64,000 nt of DNA, taken from contig DATMNB010000195.1 of NCBI GenBank assembly GCA_035569435.1, positions 1 to 64,000 on the forward strand, given 5' to 3'. Shown piece by piece: positions 8,507 through 17,646 of this stretch. Source of the stretch: DASRDS01 sp035569435. GTDB taxonomy: Bacteria; Gemmatimonadota; Gemmatimonadetes; Gemmatimonadales; Gemmatimonadaceae. The notes under the pieces were generated by a model. It saw only the letters and a list, made by a program, of their open reading frames with translations, ran no database searches and had not been told where the DNA came from. Made by a program: the position numbers and the translations under genes. The number at the start of each line of letters is the position of its first letter. Position 1 is the stretch's first letter.

Positions 8507-10579
8507 CTACCAGATCCGAGGCTGCTCAGCGGCCGGGCGCACCATCGGGTCGCTGTCTTTGCACCCCCACGCGGCCTTGAACTCGGGCATGTTGCCGAAC
8601 GGGCCGTTGACCCGCCACTTGGCCGGGGCGTGGTAGTCGAGCTTCACAAGTTGCCGGGCATAGGCCGGCCGATCGAGCTCGCGCCACACCTCGGCCCAGG
8701 CCAGAAAGAACCGCTGCTCCGGCGTAAAGCCGTCGATCGCCGGATGCGGGCCGTTGCCCAGGGCCTTCTCCATCGCCGAGTACGCGGTGGTGAGTCCGCC
8801 AAAGTCGGCGATGTTCTCGCCCAGGGTCAGCTCGCCGTCGACGTGCGTCGCGGAATCCAGCACGGTGTACGTCGAGAACTGCGTGGAGATTTTGTGCGCT
8901 TCGGTCTTGAACTTGGCCGCATCGTCCGCCGTCCACCAATCGGCCAGGTTGCCATGCTCGTCGTACTGCCGCCCCTGGTCATCGAACCCGTGCGTCATCT
9001 CGTGCCCGATCACCGCCCCCATCGCGCCATAGTTCACCGCGTCGTCGGCCGTGGGATCGTAGAACGGCGGCTGTAGGATGCCGGCCGGGAACACGATCTC
9101 GTTCATGAGCGGGTTGTAGTACGCATTGACCGTCGGCGGCGTCATCCCCCACTCGGTGCGGTCCAAGGGCTTCCCGACCTTGGACCAATCCCGCACCGAG
9201 GCCCATTGCTCGGCCGCGCGGATGTTGGCGACATAGGTGCCGGGCGTGATGGTGACGGCGGTGTAGTCCTTCCATTTGTCGGGGTAGCCGATCTTGCGGG
9301 CGAACGCGGCCAGCTTGGTCTCCGCCCGGGCCTTGGTCGGGGCACTCATCCACGTCAGGTGGCTAATCCGCTCGTGCAGCTCGGTAACGAGGTTGGACAC
9401 GATTCGCACGGCGCGGGCCTTGGCTTCGGGCGTGAAGGTTTCCTTCACGTACTCCTGGCCCAACAGCTCGCCCAGTCGGTTGTCGGTCGACGCAATGCAC
9501 CGTTTCCAGAGCTCGAGGTTGGATGGCGCGCCAGAAAAGAGCTGGCTGAACGTGAAGTTCTCGGCAACGAACGGCGAGCCGAGCGCCGGCGCCGCGGCGT
9601 GGAGGGCGCGCCACCGCATGAGCACCCGCCAGTCGTCGAGCGACGCATGGGCCACGAGGCTGTCCACGGTCGTGAAGAACGCCGGCTGTTGGAGATCGAC
9701 CGCCGAGACGGACGACGCGCCCTGCGCGGCAAAGAACGCGCGCCACGGCACGTGCGGGAGTCGGGTCTCGAGCGCGCCGACCGTCATCTTGTGGTAGTTC
9801 GCCTGCGGATCGCGAAGCTCGACGCGGGTCTTCGATGCGGCGGCCAGCGTGGTCTCGAACGCCAACACCGTCTGCGCCTCGGCCCGGGCCCGGTCGGGCG
9901 CATCGCCCGCCAGGGTGAGCATGGCGACCAGGTGCTGACGGTAGTGGTCGACGATGGCGCGCGACGCGCTGTCCGTCTGCACATAGTAGTCACGGTCCGG
10001 CAGCGTCAGCCCACCCTGTCCCAGGTAGGCGATGACCGAGACCGCGTCTTTGGCATCCTGCGTCGACCCATCGGACCACGGCGCCAGCCCGGCCCGGTGT
10101 TCCAGGACGCCCAACGCCCGCACGAGATCATCACGGGTGCGGATCGCGGCGATCAGGTCGAATTCCGCCTTGAGGGGTGAGAGCCCGAGCTTGTCGCGGC
10201 CCACCGTGTCCATACAGCTCGCGTAGTAGGTGCCGATTTTCCACGATCCGGTCCCCGGCGTGAGCTGGCCCGCCGCCGCCGCCGCCGCGTCGCGGTCCAA
10301 CAGGGTATGCAGCACGGCCTCGTTGCGGTCGAGGAGCTCCCGGAAGGAGCCGTACTGCGGATACACCGCGGGAATCGTCGTCCGCTTGAGCCACCCGCCG
10401 TTGGCGAACTGGAAGAAGTCCGTGCAGGCCGCGCACGTCGTATCGAGGTTGGCGCGGTCGAGCGCCGGCGCATGGGTCGGTGCGTGGGTCGGTGCCTGCG
10501 CCTGCGCGCCGAGTGGTGCGACGAGCCGACACACGAGTACCGTGCCCAGCGCGGACCAGCGGGACGACGAAACCGACAT
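8507..10579 (-). CDS. Exported M13 family metalloendopeptidase (neprilysin/PepO type)
   Basis: A 690-residue zinc peptidase that cleaves oligopeptides outside the cytoplasm. It has a signal peptide ending near GAQAQA, then the M13 N-terminal domain starting LDTTCAACTDFFQFANGGW. The catalytic domain shows NAYYNPLMNEIVFPAGILQPPF, the HExxH motif as VIGHEMTHGFDDQG near residue 530, and the third zinc ligand in GENIADFGG near residue 590. It ends with the family-typical short tail ending in W (PRIW). A paralogue lies on the opposite strand at 25272-27290. A GGGGGT ribosome-binding site precedes the ATG, and a promoter with a palindrome over the -35 element lies at 10625-10656. Confidence 0.95.
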   Translation of the reverse strand: MSVSSSRWSALGTVLVCRLVAPLGAQAQAPTHAPTHAPALDRANLDTTCAACTDFFQFANGGWLKRTTIPAVYPQYGSFRELLDRNEAVLHTLLDRDAAAAAAGQLTPGTGSWKIGTYYASCMDTVGRDKLGLSPLKAEFDLIAAIRTRDDLVRALGVLEHRAGLAPWSDGSTQDAKDAVSVIAYLGQGGLTLPDRDYYVQTDSASRAIVDHYRQHLVAMLTLAGDAPDRARAEAQTVLAFETTLAAASKTRVELRDPQANYHKMTVGALETRLPHVPWRAFFAAQGASSVSAVDLQQPAFFTTVDSLVAHASLDDWRVLMRWRALHAAAPALGSPFVAENFTFSQLFSGAPSNLELWKRCIASTDNRLGELLGQEYVKETFTPEAKARAVRIVSNLVTELHERISHLTWMSAPTKARAETKLAAFARKIGYPDKWKDYTAVTITPGTYVANIRAAEQWASVRDWSKVGKPLDRTEWGMTPPTVNAYYNPLMNEIVFPAGILQPPFYDPTADDAVNYGAMGAVIGHEMTHGFDDQGRQYDEHGNLADWWTADDAAKFKTEAHKISTQFSTYTVLDSATHVDGELTLGENIADFGGLTTAYSAMEKALGNGPHPAIDGFTPEQRFFLAWAEVWRELDRPAYARQLVKLDYHAPAKWRVNGPFGNMPEFKAAWGCKDSDPMVRPAAEQPRIW

Positions 10580-10624
10580 GCGGTGACCCCCGAAGAGTGG
10601 GTGCGGCAGTGGTGCGGCACGGCA

Positions 10625-10656
10625 ATGATCGGGCTATTTCTGTTGTTTGACAACAG
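10625..10656 (-). promoter_or_regulatory. Candidate promoter with palindromic operator upstream of the M13 gene
   Basis: Minus strand: TTGTCA (10648-10653), 17-bp spacer, GATCAT (10625-10630). The -35 element lies inside a perfect inverted repeat CTGTTGT-TTG-ACAACAG at 10640-10656. A regulator bound there would block RNA polymerase. Its identity is unknown. Confidence 0.4.
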
Positions 10657-10671
10657 GTGACCGCCAAGGGA

Positions 10672-11631
10672 TCACACGGTCAACACAATCTTCCCCACGT
10701 GCGCCCCGCTCTCCATCCGGCGGTGCGCATCGGCGGCATCCGCCAACGGAAAGGTGGTATCGATCACCGGGCGCACCTGGCCGCGCTCCAGCAGCGGCCA
10801 GACATGCTCGCGCAGCTCGCGCGCGATAGCGCCCTTCTGGGCGACGGTGCGCGGACGCAGGGTGGACCCGGTGACCGTCAGTCGCTTGGTCATGATCGGC
10901 CGCAGGTCGATCTCGGCGCGGCTCCCCTCCATGAACGCGATGCCGACCAGGCGGCCCTCGATGGCCAGTGCCCCGATGTTCTTGGCGAAATACGGGGCGC
11001 CGACCATGTCGAGGACGACATCCACGGTGCCGGCATCGGCGGCCCAATCGGTGGTGCGATAGTTGAGCGCCACGTCCGCGCCCAGGCGGCGGCAGGCCTC
11101 ACACTTCGCGTCGGTGCCGGCCGTCGTCACGACCCGCGCGCCAAACGCGTGCGCGAGTTGGATCGCCATGCAGCCGACGCCGGACGTGCCGCCGTGGATC
11201 AAGATCGTCTCGCCGGCCACCAGTCGACCGCGTTGGAAGACGTTGGTCCACACCGTGAACAACGCCTCGGGGAGGGCCGCGGCCTCGATGAGCGACACCC
11301 CTGACGGCACGGGCAAGCACTGGGGCGCTGGTGCCACGCAGTACTCGGCGTAACCGCCGCCGGCCAGGAGCGCGCACACCGCGTCGCCGGCACGCCACTC
11401 CGTCACGTCGTCGCCGCACGCGACGACAGTGCCCGATACTTCCATCCCGAGGACCGGGGACGCGCCGGACGGCGGTGGATACTTACCCTCGCGCTGCAGC
11501 AGGTCGGCATGGTTGACGCCCGCCGCCGCGACCTTGATCAGAACGTCATCCGGACCCGGTCGCGGGATGTCCGCTCGAGCGATGACCATCTCGTCCGGCC
11601 CGCCCGGTGCGCGCACCACGATCTGCCGCAT
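10672..11631 (-). CDS. NAD(P)H:quinone oxidoreductase, zinc-independent MDR family (PIG3-like)
   Basis: A 319-residue medium-chain reductase of the quinone oxidoreductase group. The N-terminal GroES-like domain carries AAGVNHADLLQREGKYPPP and PVLGMEVSGTV; the Rossmann domain carries the AxxGGVG-type motif as HGGTSGVGCMAIQLAHAFGA. Cysteine zinc ligands are absent, as expected for this subgroup. It probably reduces quinones or enones with NADPH. It starts 13 bp after the stop of the upstream dehydrogenase and is the last gene of the mnmG operon. Confidence 0.9.
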   Translation of the reverse strand: MRQIVVRAPGGPDEMVIARADIPRPGPDDVLIKVAAAGVNHADLLQREGKYPPPSGASPVLGMEVSGTVVACGDDVTEWRAGDAVCALLAGGGYAEYCVAPAPQCLPVPSGVSLIEAAALPEALFTVWTNVFQRGRLVAGETILIHGGTSGVGCMAIQLAHAFGARVVTTAGTDAKCEACRRLGADVALNYRTTDWAADAGTVDVVLDMVGAPYFAKNIGALAIEGRLVGIAFMEGSRAEIDLRPIMTKRLTVTGSTLRPRTVAQKGAIARELREHVWPLLERGQVRPVIDTTFPLADAADAHRRMESGAHVGKIVLTV

Positions 11632-11644
11632 GGGCGGAAAGCTA

Positions 11645-12532
11645 TCATTTCCCGTTCAACCCCGCGTTCTCAGCGGCGATCCGGCCGAGGACCGACCAAT
11701 CCCGGTGCTCATACCCACGGGCCAGCGCCGTGATGAAGGCGTCACGCACCGTGCTGGCAAACGGCATGGGCACGCGCAGCGTATCCCCCGCCGCGAGCGC
11801 CAGCCGGACGTCTTTGAGCCCGAGCGGCGCGGCAAACCCCACCGTCTCGTCTCCCTCGCGTGCCACAAGATCGCTATAGGTGTGATAGATCGGCACGTTG
11901 AGAAAGCTCGTCGTCAACATCTCACGGTACGCGAGCGGATCGACGCCCCCCTTGCGCACGAGCGCAAACGCCTCGGCGGAGGCCTCGATGATGGAGGCGA
12001 GCAAGAAGTTATTCGACAACTTGATCAGGTTTGCGACCGATGGCTCGGTCCCCATATGATACGTGCGCTGCCCGATCACATCGAACACCGGCTGCACCGT
12101 CTGCACCGCGTCCTCGGCACCGGCGGCGATCACGAACAGCTTCCCGGCCGCCGCCACGTCCGGACGCCCCATCACGGGCGCGCTCACGTAGCGCGATCCT
12201 CGGTCGCGATGCGCCGCCGCCATTCGCTGGGCCAGCGCCACGCTGATCGTGCTCGACGACACGTGCACCGCGCCCGCGCCCATGGCGCCCAGAATGCCAT
12301 CGGGTTCAAAGACGACCTGTTCCACCGCCGCGTCGTCCGCGAGCATGGTCAGGACGACCTCGGCGTCCCGCGCCGCCTTCGCGGGGCTCGATGCCACCGT
12401 CGCGCCCTTCCCGCGTAACGTGTCGGCCTTTGCCGCGGTGCGATTGTAGACCGTCACCGCATGCCCCGCACCGAGCACACGCCCGGCGATCCCTTCGCCC
12501 ATCCGTCCGAGTCCGATGATCGATATGCGCAT
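11645..12532 (-). CDS. NAD(P)-dependent beta-hydroxyacid dehydrogenase (3-hydroxyisobutyrate dehydrogenase family)
   Basis: A 295-residue protein with the Rossmann motif GLGRMGEGIAGRVLGAGH at the N-terminus, the substrate-binding segment SSSTISVALAQRMA, and the catalytic lysine in NLIKLSNNFLLASIIEA, all typical of 3-hydroxyisobutyrate, tartronate semialdehyde or succinic semialdehyde reductases. The substrate is not predictable from these motifs. It sits between a polytopic glycosyltransferase-like gene and a quinone oxidoreductase on the same strand, with spacings of 13-18 bp. Confidence 0.9.
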   Translation of the reverse strand: MRISIIGLGRMGEGIAGRVLGAGHAVTVYNRTAAKADTLRGKGATVASSPAKAARDAEVVLTMLADDAAVEQVVFEPDGILGAMGAGAVHVSSSTISVALAQRMAAAHRDRGSRYVSAPVMGRPDVAAAGKLFVIAAGAEDAVQTVQPVFDVIGQRTYHMGTEPSVANLIKLSNNFLLASIIEASAEAFALVRKGGVDPLAYREMLTTSFLNVPIYHTYSDLVAREGDETVGFAAPLGLKDVRLALAAGDTLRVPMPFASTVRDAFITALARGYEHRDWSVLGRIAAENAGLNGK

Positions 12533-12550
12533 ACCGGCATCAATCGCCGG

Positions 12551-14578
12551 TCAGCGCTCCGCGTTCCACGCCCGGTACAGGGAATCTCTCGAGACCGGCA
12601 CGAACACCGGCACAGCGTCCGCCGCCGCGCTCGCTGCACGCAGGGCATAGATCGGCCGGTTCGGATACGCCGCGAGCAGGAGCGTATCGCCCTCGTGCAG
12701 GTCGCGGGCGTACACGTTCCCGTCGTCGAGCACAAGCAGCGGTGCGAGCGGCACGACGCCTGCCCTCGACTCGGCCACCCGCGCCAGGCACCGGCGCGAA
12801 TAGGCGTATCCGCGCTCGACGCGCACGTTGGCGCCCGGCGCCAGCTTCACGGACTCGACCCGCGCCGAATCGCCCGTCAACGCCCGCAGCGCCGCCGTCG
12901 CGCTCGGGCCCGGATCGCCGCTTGCCTCGAGGTCGCGCAACGCGGCATCCAGCCGGCACGCATCGACCGACCGGTAGATCGACTCGCCATCGGCCGCCCT
13001 CACGCCGAGCGCCCACATGCGCACGACGAGCTGGGCTTCCCAGCTCTCGACGACGAGCACAAGCGCGCCACGGGGCACGCCTGCGCGCCGCGCCACGTCG
13101 GGAGTGGCCCACCGCTCGACCGTCATCGTATGGGCGTACTGATACGCCCGGGCGCCGATGTCGATCGTCGCCAGCAGCGCTGACGTCGCCAGCGTGTAGA
13201 CAGCGACGCGACCCAGGAACTGCCCACGCGACCAGGCTAGTGGGAGACACCGCGCCGTCCAGAGGGCGATGACCGGCGCGAGCGCGAACACGAACCGAGG
13301 CCCCAAGTAGAATCCGTCGTGCCAGTACGCGAGGTAGAGGCCGAGCACCAGCGCGGCGCTCGCGGCCAGATAGCGGTCGACGGGCTGCCACCGACGGGAA
13401 AGCGCGAGCGCCACGGTCGCGGGGAGCAGCGCCGGGATCGGGGCTTCGTAGAGGTAGCGCTGGAGCTGTAAGAGGTACGTGTTGATGAGCTCGAGCCCGC
13501 GGGCCGGCGTGTGGACCTCGCCGGTCGGGGCCCGGTGGAACCCGAGCTCATGCCCGTGGCCCCACAGGAGGTCGTAGCCAAACAGCAGTGGCGCACCCGT
13601 GGTGCGCGCGTTCACGAGGAGCATGAGCGCGATTGGCACGGCGACACCGCCGGCCGCCGCGAGCGCATCGCGCCAGCGACGCGGATCGCGCCACGCGCGC
13701 GCCACGTACCAGACCGCCGCGGGCAGCGCAAAGGCCAGCGCGTCGACTGGCCGGATCGTCGCCGCGACGCCAAACGCACACCCCGCGAGCGCCGCCAGCG
13801 TTGGCCGGGGCATCGCGCTCGCCATGCCGTGGGCCAGCGCCGCGGCACCAAGGAGGATCCACGCCAGCGCCGTGACGCAGTTCATGTACGTCCCGGACAG
13901 GAACATGACGAACGGCGCGAACGCGAACAGCACGAGGGCAGCGGCCGCCGTGCGGGAATCGGGTTCGGCGACGCGCAACACCCACGCGAACGCCAGCACC
14001 GCCAGCGCGCCGGCGATGGGGCCCGTGAGCCACGGGATGCCCAGGGCGGTCAGCGGCGCCAGCATCGCCGGGCCGCCCGGCGGATACTGCGAGAAGACGC
14101 GGCCGCCGGAGGTCACCATCTGGAGCGATGAGAAGAATTCGGGATGCGTCGGCGCCGGAAGCCATAGGCGACCCTGGGCGAAGATCTCGGCTTGGCGGAG
14201 CTGGGCGATTTCGTCGATCAGCATCGGCCGGCCGTTGAAAATCAGCTGGGCGATGGCGGCATAGGTGATGCCCGCGAGGACCGCCGCCGCGATCGCGATC
14301 CGTGTGCGATCGGCCCCCACCCACTCGCCGGTGGCGCGCGCCGCGTGAGCCGGCCAGAGGGCCGGGATCCGGCGCGCGAGAATCGCCAGCACGACGGCGA
14401 TTCCGACGACCACGGCGCTGCCGCTGACCCAGCCGGCAAGCTGGTTCGGAAAGTCGTCGTAGTGGATCCCGTAGGGAACGCCGCCGATCCAATCGACGAG
14501 CGGGAGGAACCCGAGCACCGCGAGCACCGCCGCCGCGATGGGCCCGGTCGGCTCGCGGCCTTCTTCTAGCTGTCTCAC
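12551..14578 (-). CDS. Polytopic GT-C fold glycosyltransferase-like membrane protein
   Basis: A 675-residue integral membrane protein with about ten hydrophobic segments followed by a soluble C-terminal region (about residues 500-675). The acidic pair in MLIDEIAQLRQAEIFAQGRLW (residues 122-123), together with the FFSSLQMV..GRVFSQYPPGGPAML stretch, is characteristic of GT39/ArnT-like enzymes that use polyprenyl-phosphate sugar donors. I therefore infer transfer of a sugar to a lipid or protein outside the cytoplasmic membrane; donor and acceptor are unknown. The GTG start at 14578 is 19 bp after the mnmG stop and no clear ribosome-binding site is visible. It may be coupled to mnmG transcription. 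Confidence 0.8.
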   Translation of the reverse strand: MRQLEEGREPTGPIAAAVLAVLGFLPLVDWIGGVPYGIHYDDFPNQLAGWVSGSAVVVGIAVVLAILARRIPALWPAHAARATGEWVGADRTRIAIAAAVLAGITYAAIAQLIFNGRPMLIDEIAQLRQAEIFAQGRLWLPAPTHPEFFSSLQMVTSGGRVFSQYPPGGPAMLAPLTALGIPWLTGPIAGALAVLAFAWVLRVAEPDSRTAAAALVLFAFAPFVMFLSGTYMNCVTALAWILLGAAALAHGMASAMPRPTLAALAGCAFGVAATIRPVDALAFALPAAVWYVARAWRDPRRWRDALAAAGGVAVPIALMLLVNARTTGAPLLFGYDLLWGHGHELGFHRAPTGEVHTPARGLELINTYLLQLQRYLYEAPIPALLPATVALALSRRWQPVDRYLAASAALVLGLYLAYWHDGFYLGPRFVFALAPVIALWTARCLPLAWSRGQFLGRVAVYTLATSALLATIDIGARAYQYAHTMTVERWATPDVARRAGVPRGALVLVVESWEAQLVVRMWALGVRAADGESIYRSVDACRLDAALRDLEASGDPGPSATAALRALTGDSARVESVKLAPGANVRVERGYAYSRRCLARVAESRAGVVPLAPLLVLDDGNVYARDLHEGDTLLLAAYPNRPIYALRAASAAADAVPVFVPVSRDSLYRAWNAER

Positions 14579-14597
14579 ATGGTCAGGACGACCGCCG

Positions 14598-16511
14598 TCA
14601 GGCCGGCGTGACGTGCCCCAACCGCCGGCGCTCGACCTCGATGACCAGATTCTGCAGATCGTTGGGGTTGACCCCCGGGATGCCGGCCGCCTGCGCCAGC
14701 GTGCGCGGCTGAATCGTGGCCAGCTTTTGCCGGGCCTCGAACGACAGCGACTGCATCGTCTCGTACGGGAGCCCCGGATCGAGCGCAAACCCGCCGAGCC
14801 GCTTCAAGCGATCGGCCTGTTCCCGCTCCCGCTCGAAATAGCCGGCATACTTGATTTCCAGCTCCGCCGTGACGATTGCCTCGCGCGGCAACGCCTCGCC
14901 CACGCCGGCCGCGCCGAGCAGGGCGTCGAGCGACACGTGCTGGCGGCGCGCCAGCTCGACGACCCGCACGGGCTGCGTGAGTGGCGCGCTCCCCACGCCG
15001 CGGAGCAGCGCGTCGACCGACTCGGGCCGCACCGACGTGCGATCCGCGAGCGAGCGCGCCTCGTCCTCGGCCGCGAGCCGACGCTCGGCCGCCTCGCGCT
15101 CCGCGTCGCCGTACAGCCCGAGCGCGATGGCCGTCGGCCCGAGCCGGCGAATGGCATTGTCCTGCCGCACCGTCAGCCGAAACTCCGACCGCGACGTGAA
15201 CAGTCGGTACGGCTCATCGACGCCCCGCGTGACGAGATCATCGATCAACACGCCGATATACGAGCTCTCGCGCCCCAACACGAGCGGCGACCGGTCGAGC
15301 GCGGTCAGCCCCGCATTGAGTCCCGCGACGAGTCCCTGACCCGCCGCCTCCTCGTATCCGGTTGTGCCGTTGATCTGCCCCGCCAGGTACAGCCCCGGTA
15401 GCGCCTTGACCGCGAGCGTCGCGTCGAGCTGCGTTGGCGGGTAGTAGTCGTACTCGATCGCATACCCGGCGCGCGTCATGCGCACGGCCTCGAGCCCCGG
15501 GATCGATCGCAGCGCCTCGAGTTGCACCGTCGCCGGAAGCGACGTCGAGAGGCCATTCACGTACAACTCGGTCGTGTCGTGCCCCTCGGGCTCGAGGAAG
15601 ATCTGGTGTCGCGCGGCCGCGGGGAACTTGACGATTTTGTCCTCGACCGACGGACAGTAGCGCGGGCCGCGCGAGGCGATCGCGCCGCCGTACATGGCCG
15701 AGCGGCCGATGTTGTCGGTGATGATCTGCTTGGTGTCGGCACCCGTGAACGTGATCCAACACGGCAGCTGGGCTGGGTGACGTGTTCTATTGGAATCACG
15801 CCGAGATGTCGGCCAGAAGTGCGACCAGGAATAGTCGAACGCCTCGATCTCGCTCTCCTGCTGCTCGAGCGCCGTGAAGTCGACGGAGCGCCCGTCGATG
15901 CGCGGCGGCGTGCCGGTCTTGAACCGCCCGACGGTCAGGCCGACCGCCTCGAGCTGCTCGGCCAGATGCGTGGACGGCGCTTCCCCGGCCCGGCCGCCCG
16001 CCACCTGCCTGTCGGTCCCAATATGGATGCGGCCGCGCAGGAACGTCCCCGACGTCACGACCACCTGCCGCGCGCCAAACCGCCGCCCTTCGACCGTTTC
16101 GACCCCCGCAATGCGTCCACCCTCGATGAGCAGCCGCGCGACGGTCCCTTGCACCGTGTGCAGCCCGGGCTGCTGTTCGATCAGCGACCGCACCGCCCGC
16201 CGATACAGCCCCCGGTCACACTGCGCCCGCGGCGCCCACACCGCGGGCCCCTTGCTCCGGTTGAGCATCCGAAACTGCACGGTCGCCAGATCGGTCGCCC
16301 GCCCCATGATCCCACCCAGCGCATCGACTTCGCGCACGACGGTCCCCTTGGCGACGCCCCCGATGGCCGGATTGCACGACATCTGGCCGATCGTCTCGAG
16401 CGCACTCGTGATGAGCACGACGCGCGCGCCGACCCGCGCGGCCGCAACTGCGGCCTCGGTTCCGGCGTGGCCCGCCCCGATGACGATGACGTCGGCGACT
16501 GATTCAAGCAT
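14598..16511 (-). CDS. mnmG: tRNA uridine-5-carboxymethylaminomethyl modification enzyme MnmG (GidA)
   Basis: The FAD protein that, with MnmE, installs the carboxymethylaminomethyl group at wobble U34 of certain tRNAs. The 637-residue length is normal. The N-terminal FAD motif is IVIGAGHAGTEAAVAAARVGA, followed by the family signature QMSCNPAIGGVAKGTVVREVDALGG. GPRYCPSVEDKIVKFP and the C-terminal helical domain ending in IEVERRRLGHVTPA are also present. It is the first gene of a four-gene minus-strand run. The ATG at 16511 is preceded by TAATCT-TTACGC and no Shine-Dalgarno sequence. In many bacteria mnmG lies next to rsmG-parA-parB; here it is 13 kb from parA. Confidence 0.97.
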   Translation of the reverse strand: MLESVADVIVIGAGHAGTEAAVAAARVGARVVLITSALETIGQMSCNPAIGGVAKGTVVREVDALGGIMGRATDLATVQFRMLNRSKGPAVWAPRAQCDRGLYRRAVRSLIEQQPGLHTVQGTVARLLIEGGRIAGVETVEGRRFGARQVVVTSGTFLRGRIHIGTDRQVAGGRAGEAPSTHLAEQLEAVGLTVGRFKTGTPPRIDGRSVDFTALEQQESEIEAFDYSWSHFWPTSRRDSNRTRHPAQLPCWITFTGADTKQIITDNIGRSAMYGGAIASRGPRYCPSVEDKIVKFPAAARHQIFLEPEGHDTTELYVNGLSTSLPATVQLEALRSIPGLEAVRMTRAGYAIEYDYYPPTQLDATLAVKALPGLYLAGQINGTTGYEEAAGQGLVAGLNAGLTALDRSPLVLGRESSYIGVLIDDLVTRGVDEPYRLFTSRSEFRLTVRQDNAIRRLGPTAIALGLYGDAEREAAERRLAAEDEARSLADRTSVRPESVDALLRGVGSAPLTQPVRVVELARRQHVSLDALLGAAGVGEALPREAIVTAELEIKYAGYFEREREQADRLKRLGGFALDPGLPYETMQSLSFEARQKLATIQPRTLAQAAGIPGVNPNDLQNLVIEVERRRLGHVTPA

Positions 16512-16517
16512 GCGTAA

Positions 16518-16523
16518 AGATTA
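16518..16523 (-). promoter_or_regulatory. Candidate leaderless -10 of mnmG
   Basis: Minus strand TAATCT, six bases, then ATG; no ribosome-binding site. It fits the TANNNT-N6-start pattern seen before several genes here. Confidence 0.35.
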
Positions 16524-16545
16524 GCGACTATCCCGAGGGGACGCC

Positions 16546-16551
16546 TATACT
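16546..16551 (+). promoter_or_regulatory. Candidate leaderless -10 of the small gene at 16558
   Basis: TATACT (five of six matches to TATAAT), then TTAGGCG region with six bases before the ATG at 16558. No ribosome-binding site is visible. Confidence 0.45.
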
Positions 16552-16557
16552 TAGGCG

Positions 16558-16848
16558 ATGCCCCTCACCATCCCCCCTGGGAGCCCAACGCTGCTGATTC
16601 GCCGCGAGGCATTCGAGCGTGCGGGGCTCCAGCGCGTGGCGTTCGACGAGCGATTCAATCTCACCGCTGACGAGTTTCGGGTCGAAGGCCAGCTGATCGC
16701 CGTGGGCCCGCTCGTCGGCGAGGACGCGGTGGCGGGCGCCATCGAAGAACTCGAGGCGGTGGGGCTCGTCTACTTTGACGACTTCTTCGAGCTGAGTGGG
16801 AACTGGCCGGAGTGGCTCCGGCTACTGGCGCTTACTGCCGCCAGCTAA
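16558..16848 (+). CDS. Small hypothetical protein
   Basis: A 96-residue acidic soluble protein that I do not recognise. The middle reads as a helix-rich segment (EDAVAGAIEELEAVGLVYFDDFFEL) with no signal peptide or membrane span. It is divergent from mnmG (46 bp apart). Its 3' end overlaps by 17 bp the end of the convergent small gene at 16832-17053. A near-consensus TATACT six bases before the ATG supports expression as a leaderless transcript. Codon third positions are G/C-rich like neighbouring genes. Confidence 0.6.
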   Translation: MPLTIPPGSPTLLIRREAFERAGLQRVAFDERFNLTADEFRVEGQLIAVGPLVGEDAVAGAIEELEAVGLVYFDDFFELSGNWPEWLRLLALTAAS

Positions 16849-17053
16849 GCGCATCCAGCTCCTCGGCGGGCACGCGAGACCACTCGGCTGGATAGTGCCA
16901 GACACGGCGGATCGCGCCGGGTGAGCTGAACAGCAGGCAGCGGTCGCCGCGCGCGCCCGGCGTATGGCGTGCGTCGACTTCGACCACATGCCACAACGTG
17001 CCGGCCCGGTCAATGAACTCGCGGGCGGCGACCACTGCTGCCACGTCACGCAT
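16832..17053 (-). CDS. Small hypothetical protein
   Basis: A 73-residue protein beginning MRDVAAVVAAREFIDRAGTL; no family recognised. It looks like a small beta-rich domain (LWHVVEVDARH, DRCLLFSSPGAIRRVWHYPAEW) that ends with a conserved-looking short helix. I start it at the ATG at 17053 because GAGG lies seven bases upstream; a start ten codons earlier is possible. The 3' end overlaps the convergent gene at 16558-16848. Confidence 0.6.
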   Translation of the reverse strand: MRDVAAVVAAREFIDRAGTLWHVVEVDARHTPGARGDRCLLFSSPGAIRRVWHYPAEWSRVPAEELDALSWRQ

Positions 17054-17115
17054 AAGTTTTCCTCTACGCAAGCTGGGGGCCACGCCGTCGGTCGATAGCC
17101 ACTAATGACCGGTCG

Positions 17116-17646
17116 TCAAAGGGCGATCAAGCCACGCCTTAGTCCAACGGCCGCCGCCTCGGCGCGGGTCGAGACGCCCAGCTTCTCAAATACAGCGGCC
17201 ACATGGGCTTTGACCGTGTGATCCGAGATCCCGAGCCGCGCGGCGATCGTCTTGTTGCCGAGCCCATCGGCGAGCATCGAGAGGACCTGACGCTCCCGAG
17301 TCGTAAGCAAGGCGCCGGCCACCCGGGTCGGCTCAGGGGCGTCGGCCAAGTCAGGGTGCAGGACGAGCAGTCCGGCCGCCACCGCCTGCACGGCGGCCGC
17401 AATCTCCTCGGGCCCGCTCTCCCGCGGGAGCGCCGCCCGCGCCCCGGCCCGCAGTGCCGCGGCCCCGGCCCCGGCGATCAGGGCGACCACCGGCGCGCCG
17501 CCGGCGGGTGGCAATGCCGCGAGTCCCCGGTTGCCCGTGTCGATGACGAGGACATCGGGGTCGGCATCGACGACCGCCAGCCCGGGGTGCCGCGACAACG
17601 CCACGCGCAGCGCGCCGTCGTCCGACACCACGAGCACGCGCGTCAC
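17116..17646 (-). CDS. LuxR-family two-domain response regulator
   Basis: A 176-residue regulator. The shortened receiver-like N-terminal domain (about residues 1-100) has the acidic pair in VVSDDG and the phospho-acceptor candidate in VLVIDTGN. The C-terminal LuxR-type helix-turn-helix (about 112-175) has LTTRERQVLSMLADGLGNKTIAARLGIS and HTVKAHVAAVFEKLGV. The protein is shorter than usual NarL/LuxR regulators (about 210), so the receiver is compact. It starts at GTG 17646, overlapping the protease stop codon by 4 bp (GTGA), and no histidine kinase is adjacent. The protease itself may be its functional partner. Confidence 0.88.
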   Translation of the reverse strand: MTRVLVVSDDGALRVALSRHPGLAVVDADPDVLVIDTGNRGLAALPPAGGAPVVALIAGAGAAALRAGARAALPRESGPEEIAAAVQAVAAGLLVLHPDLADAPEPTRVAGALLTTRERQVLSMLADGLGNKTIAARLGISDHTVKAHVAAVFEKLGVSTRAEAAAVGLRRGLIAL

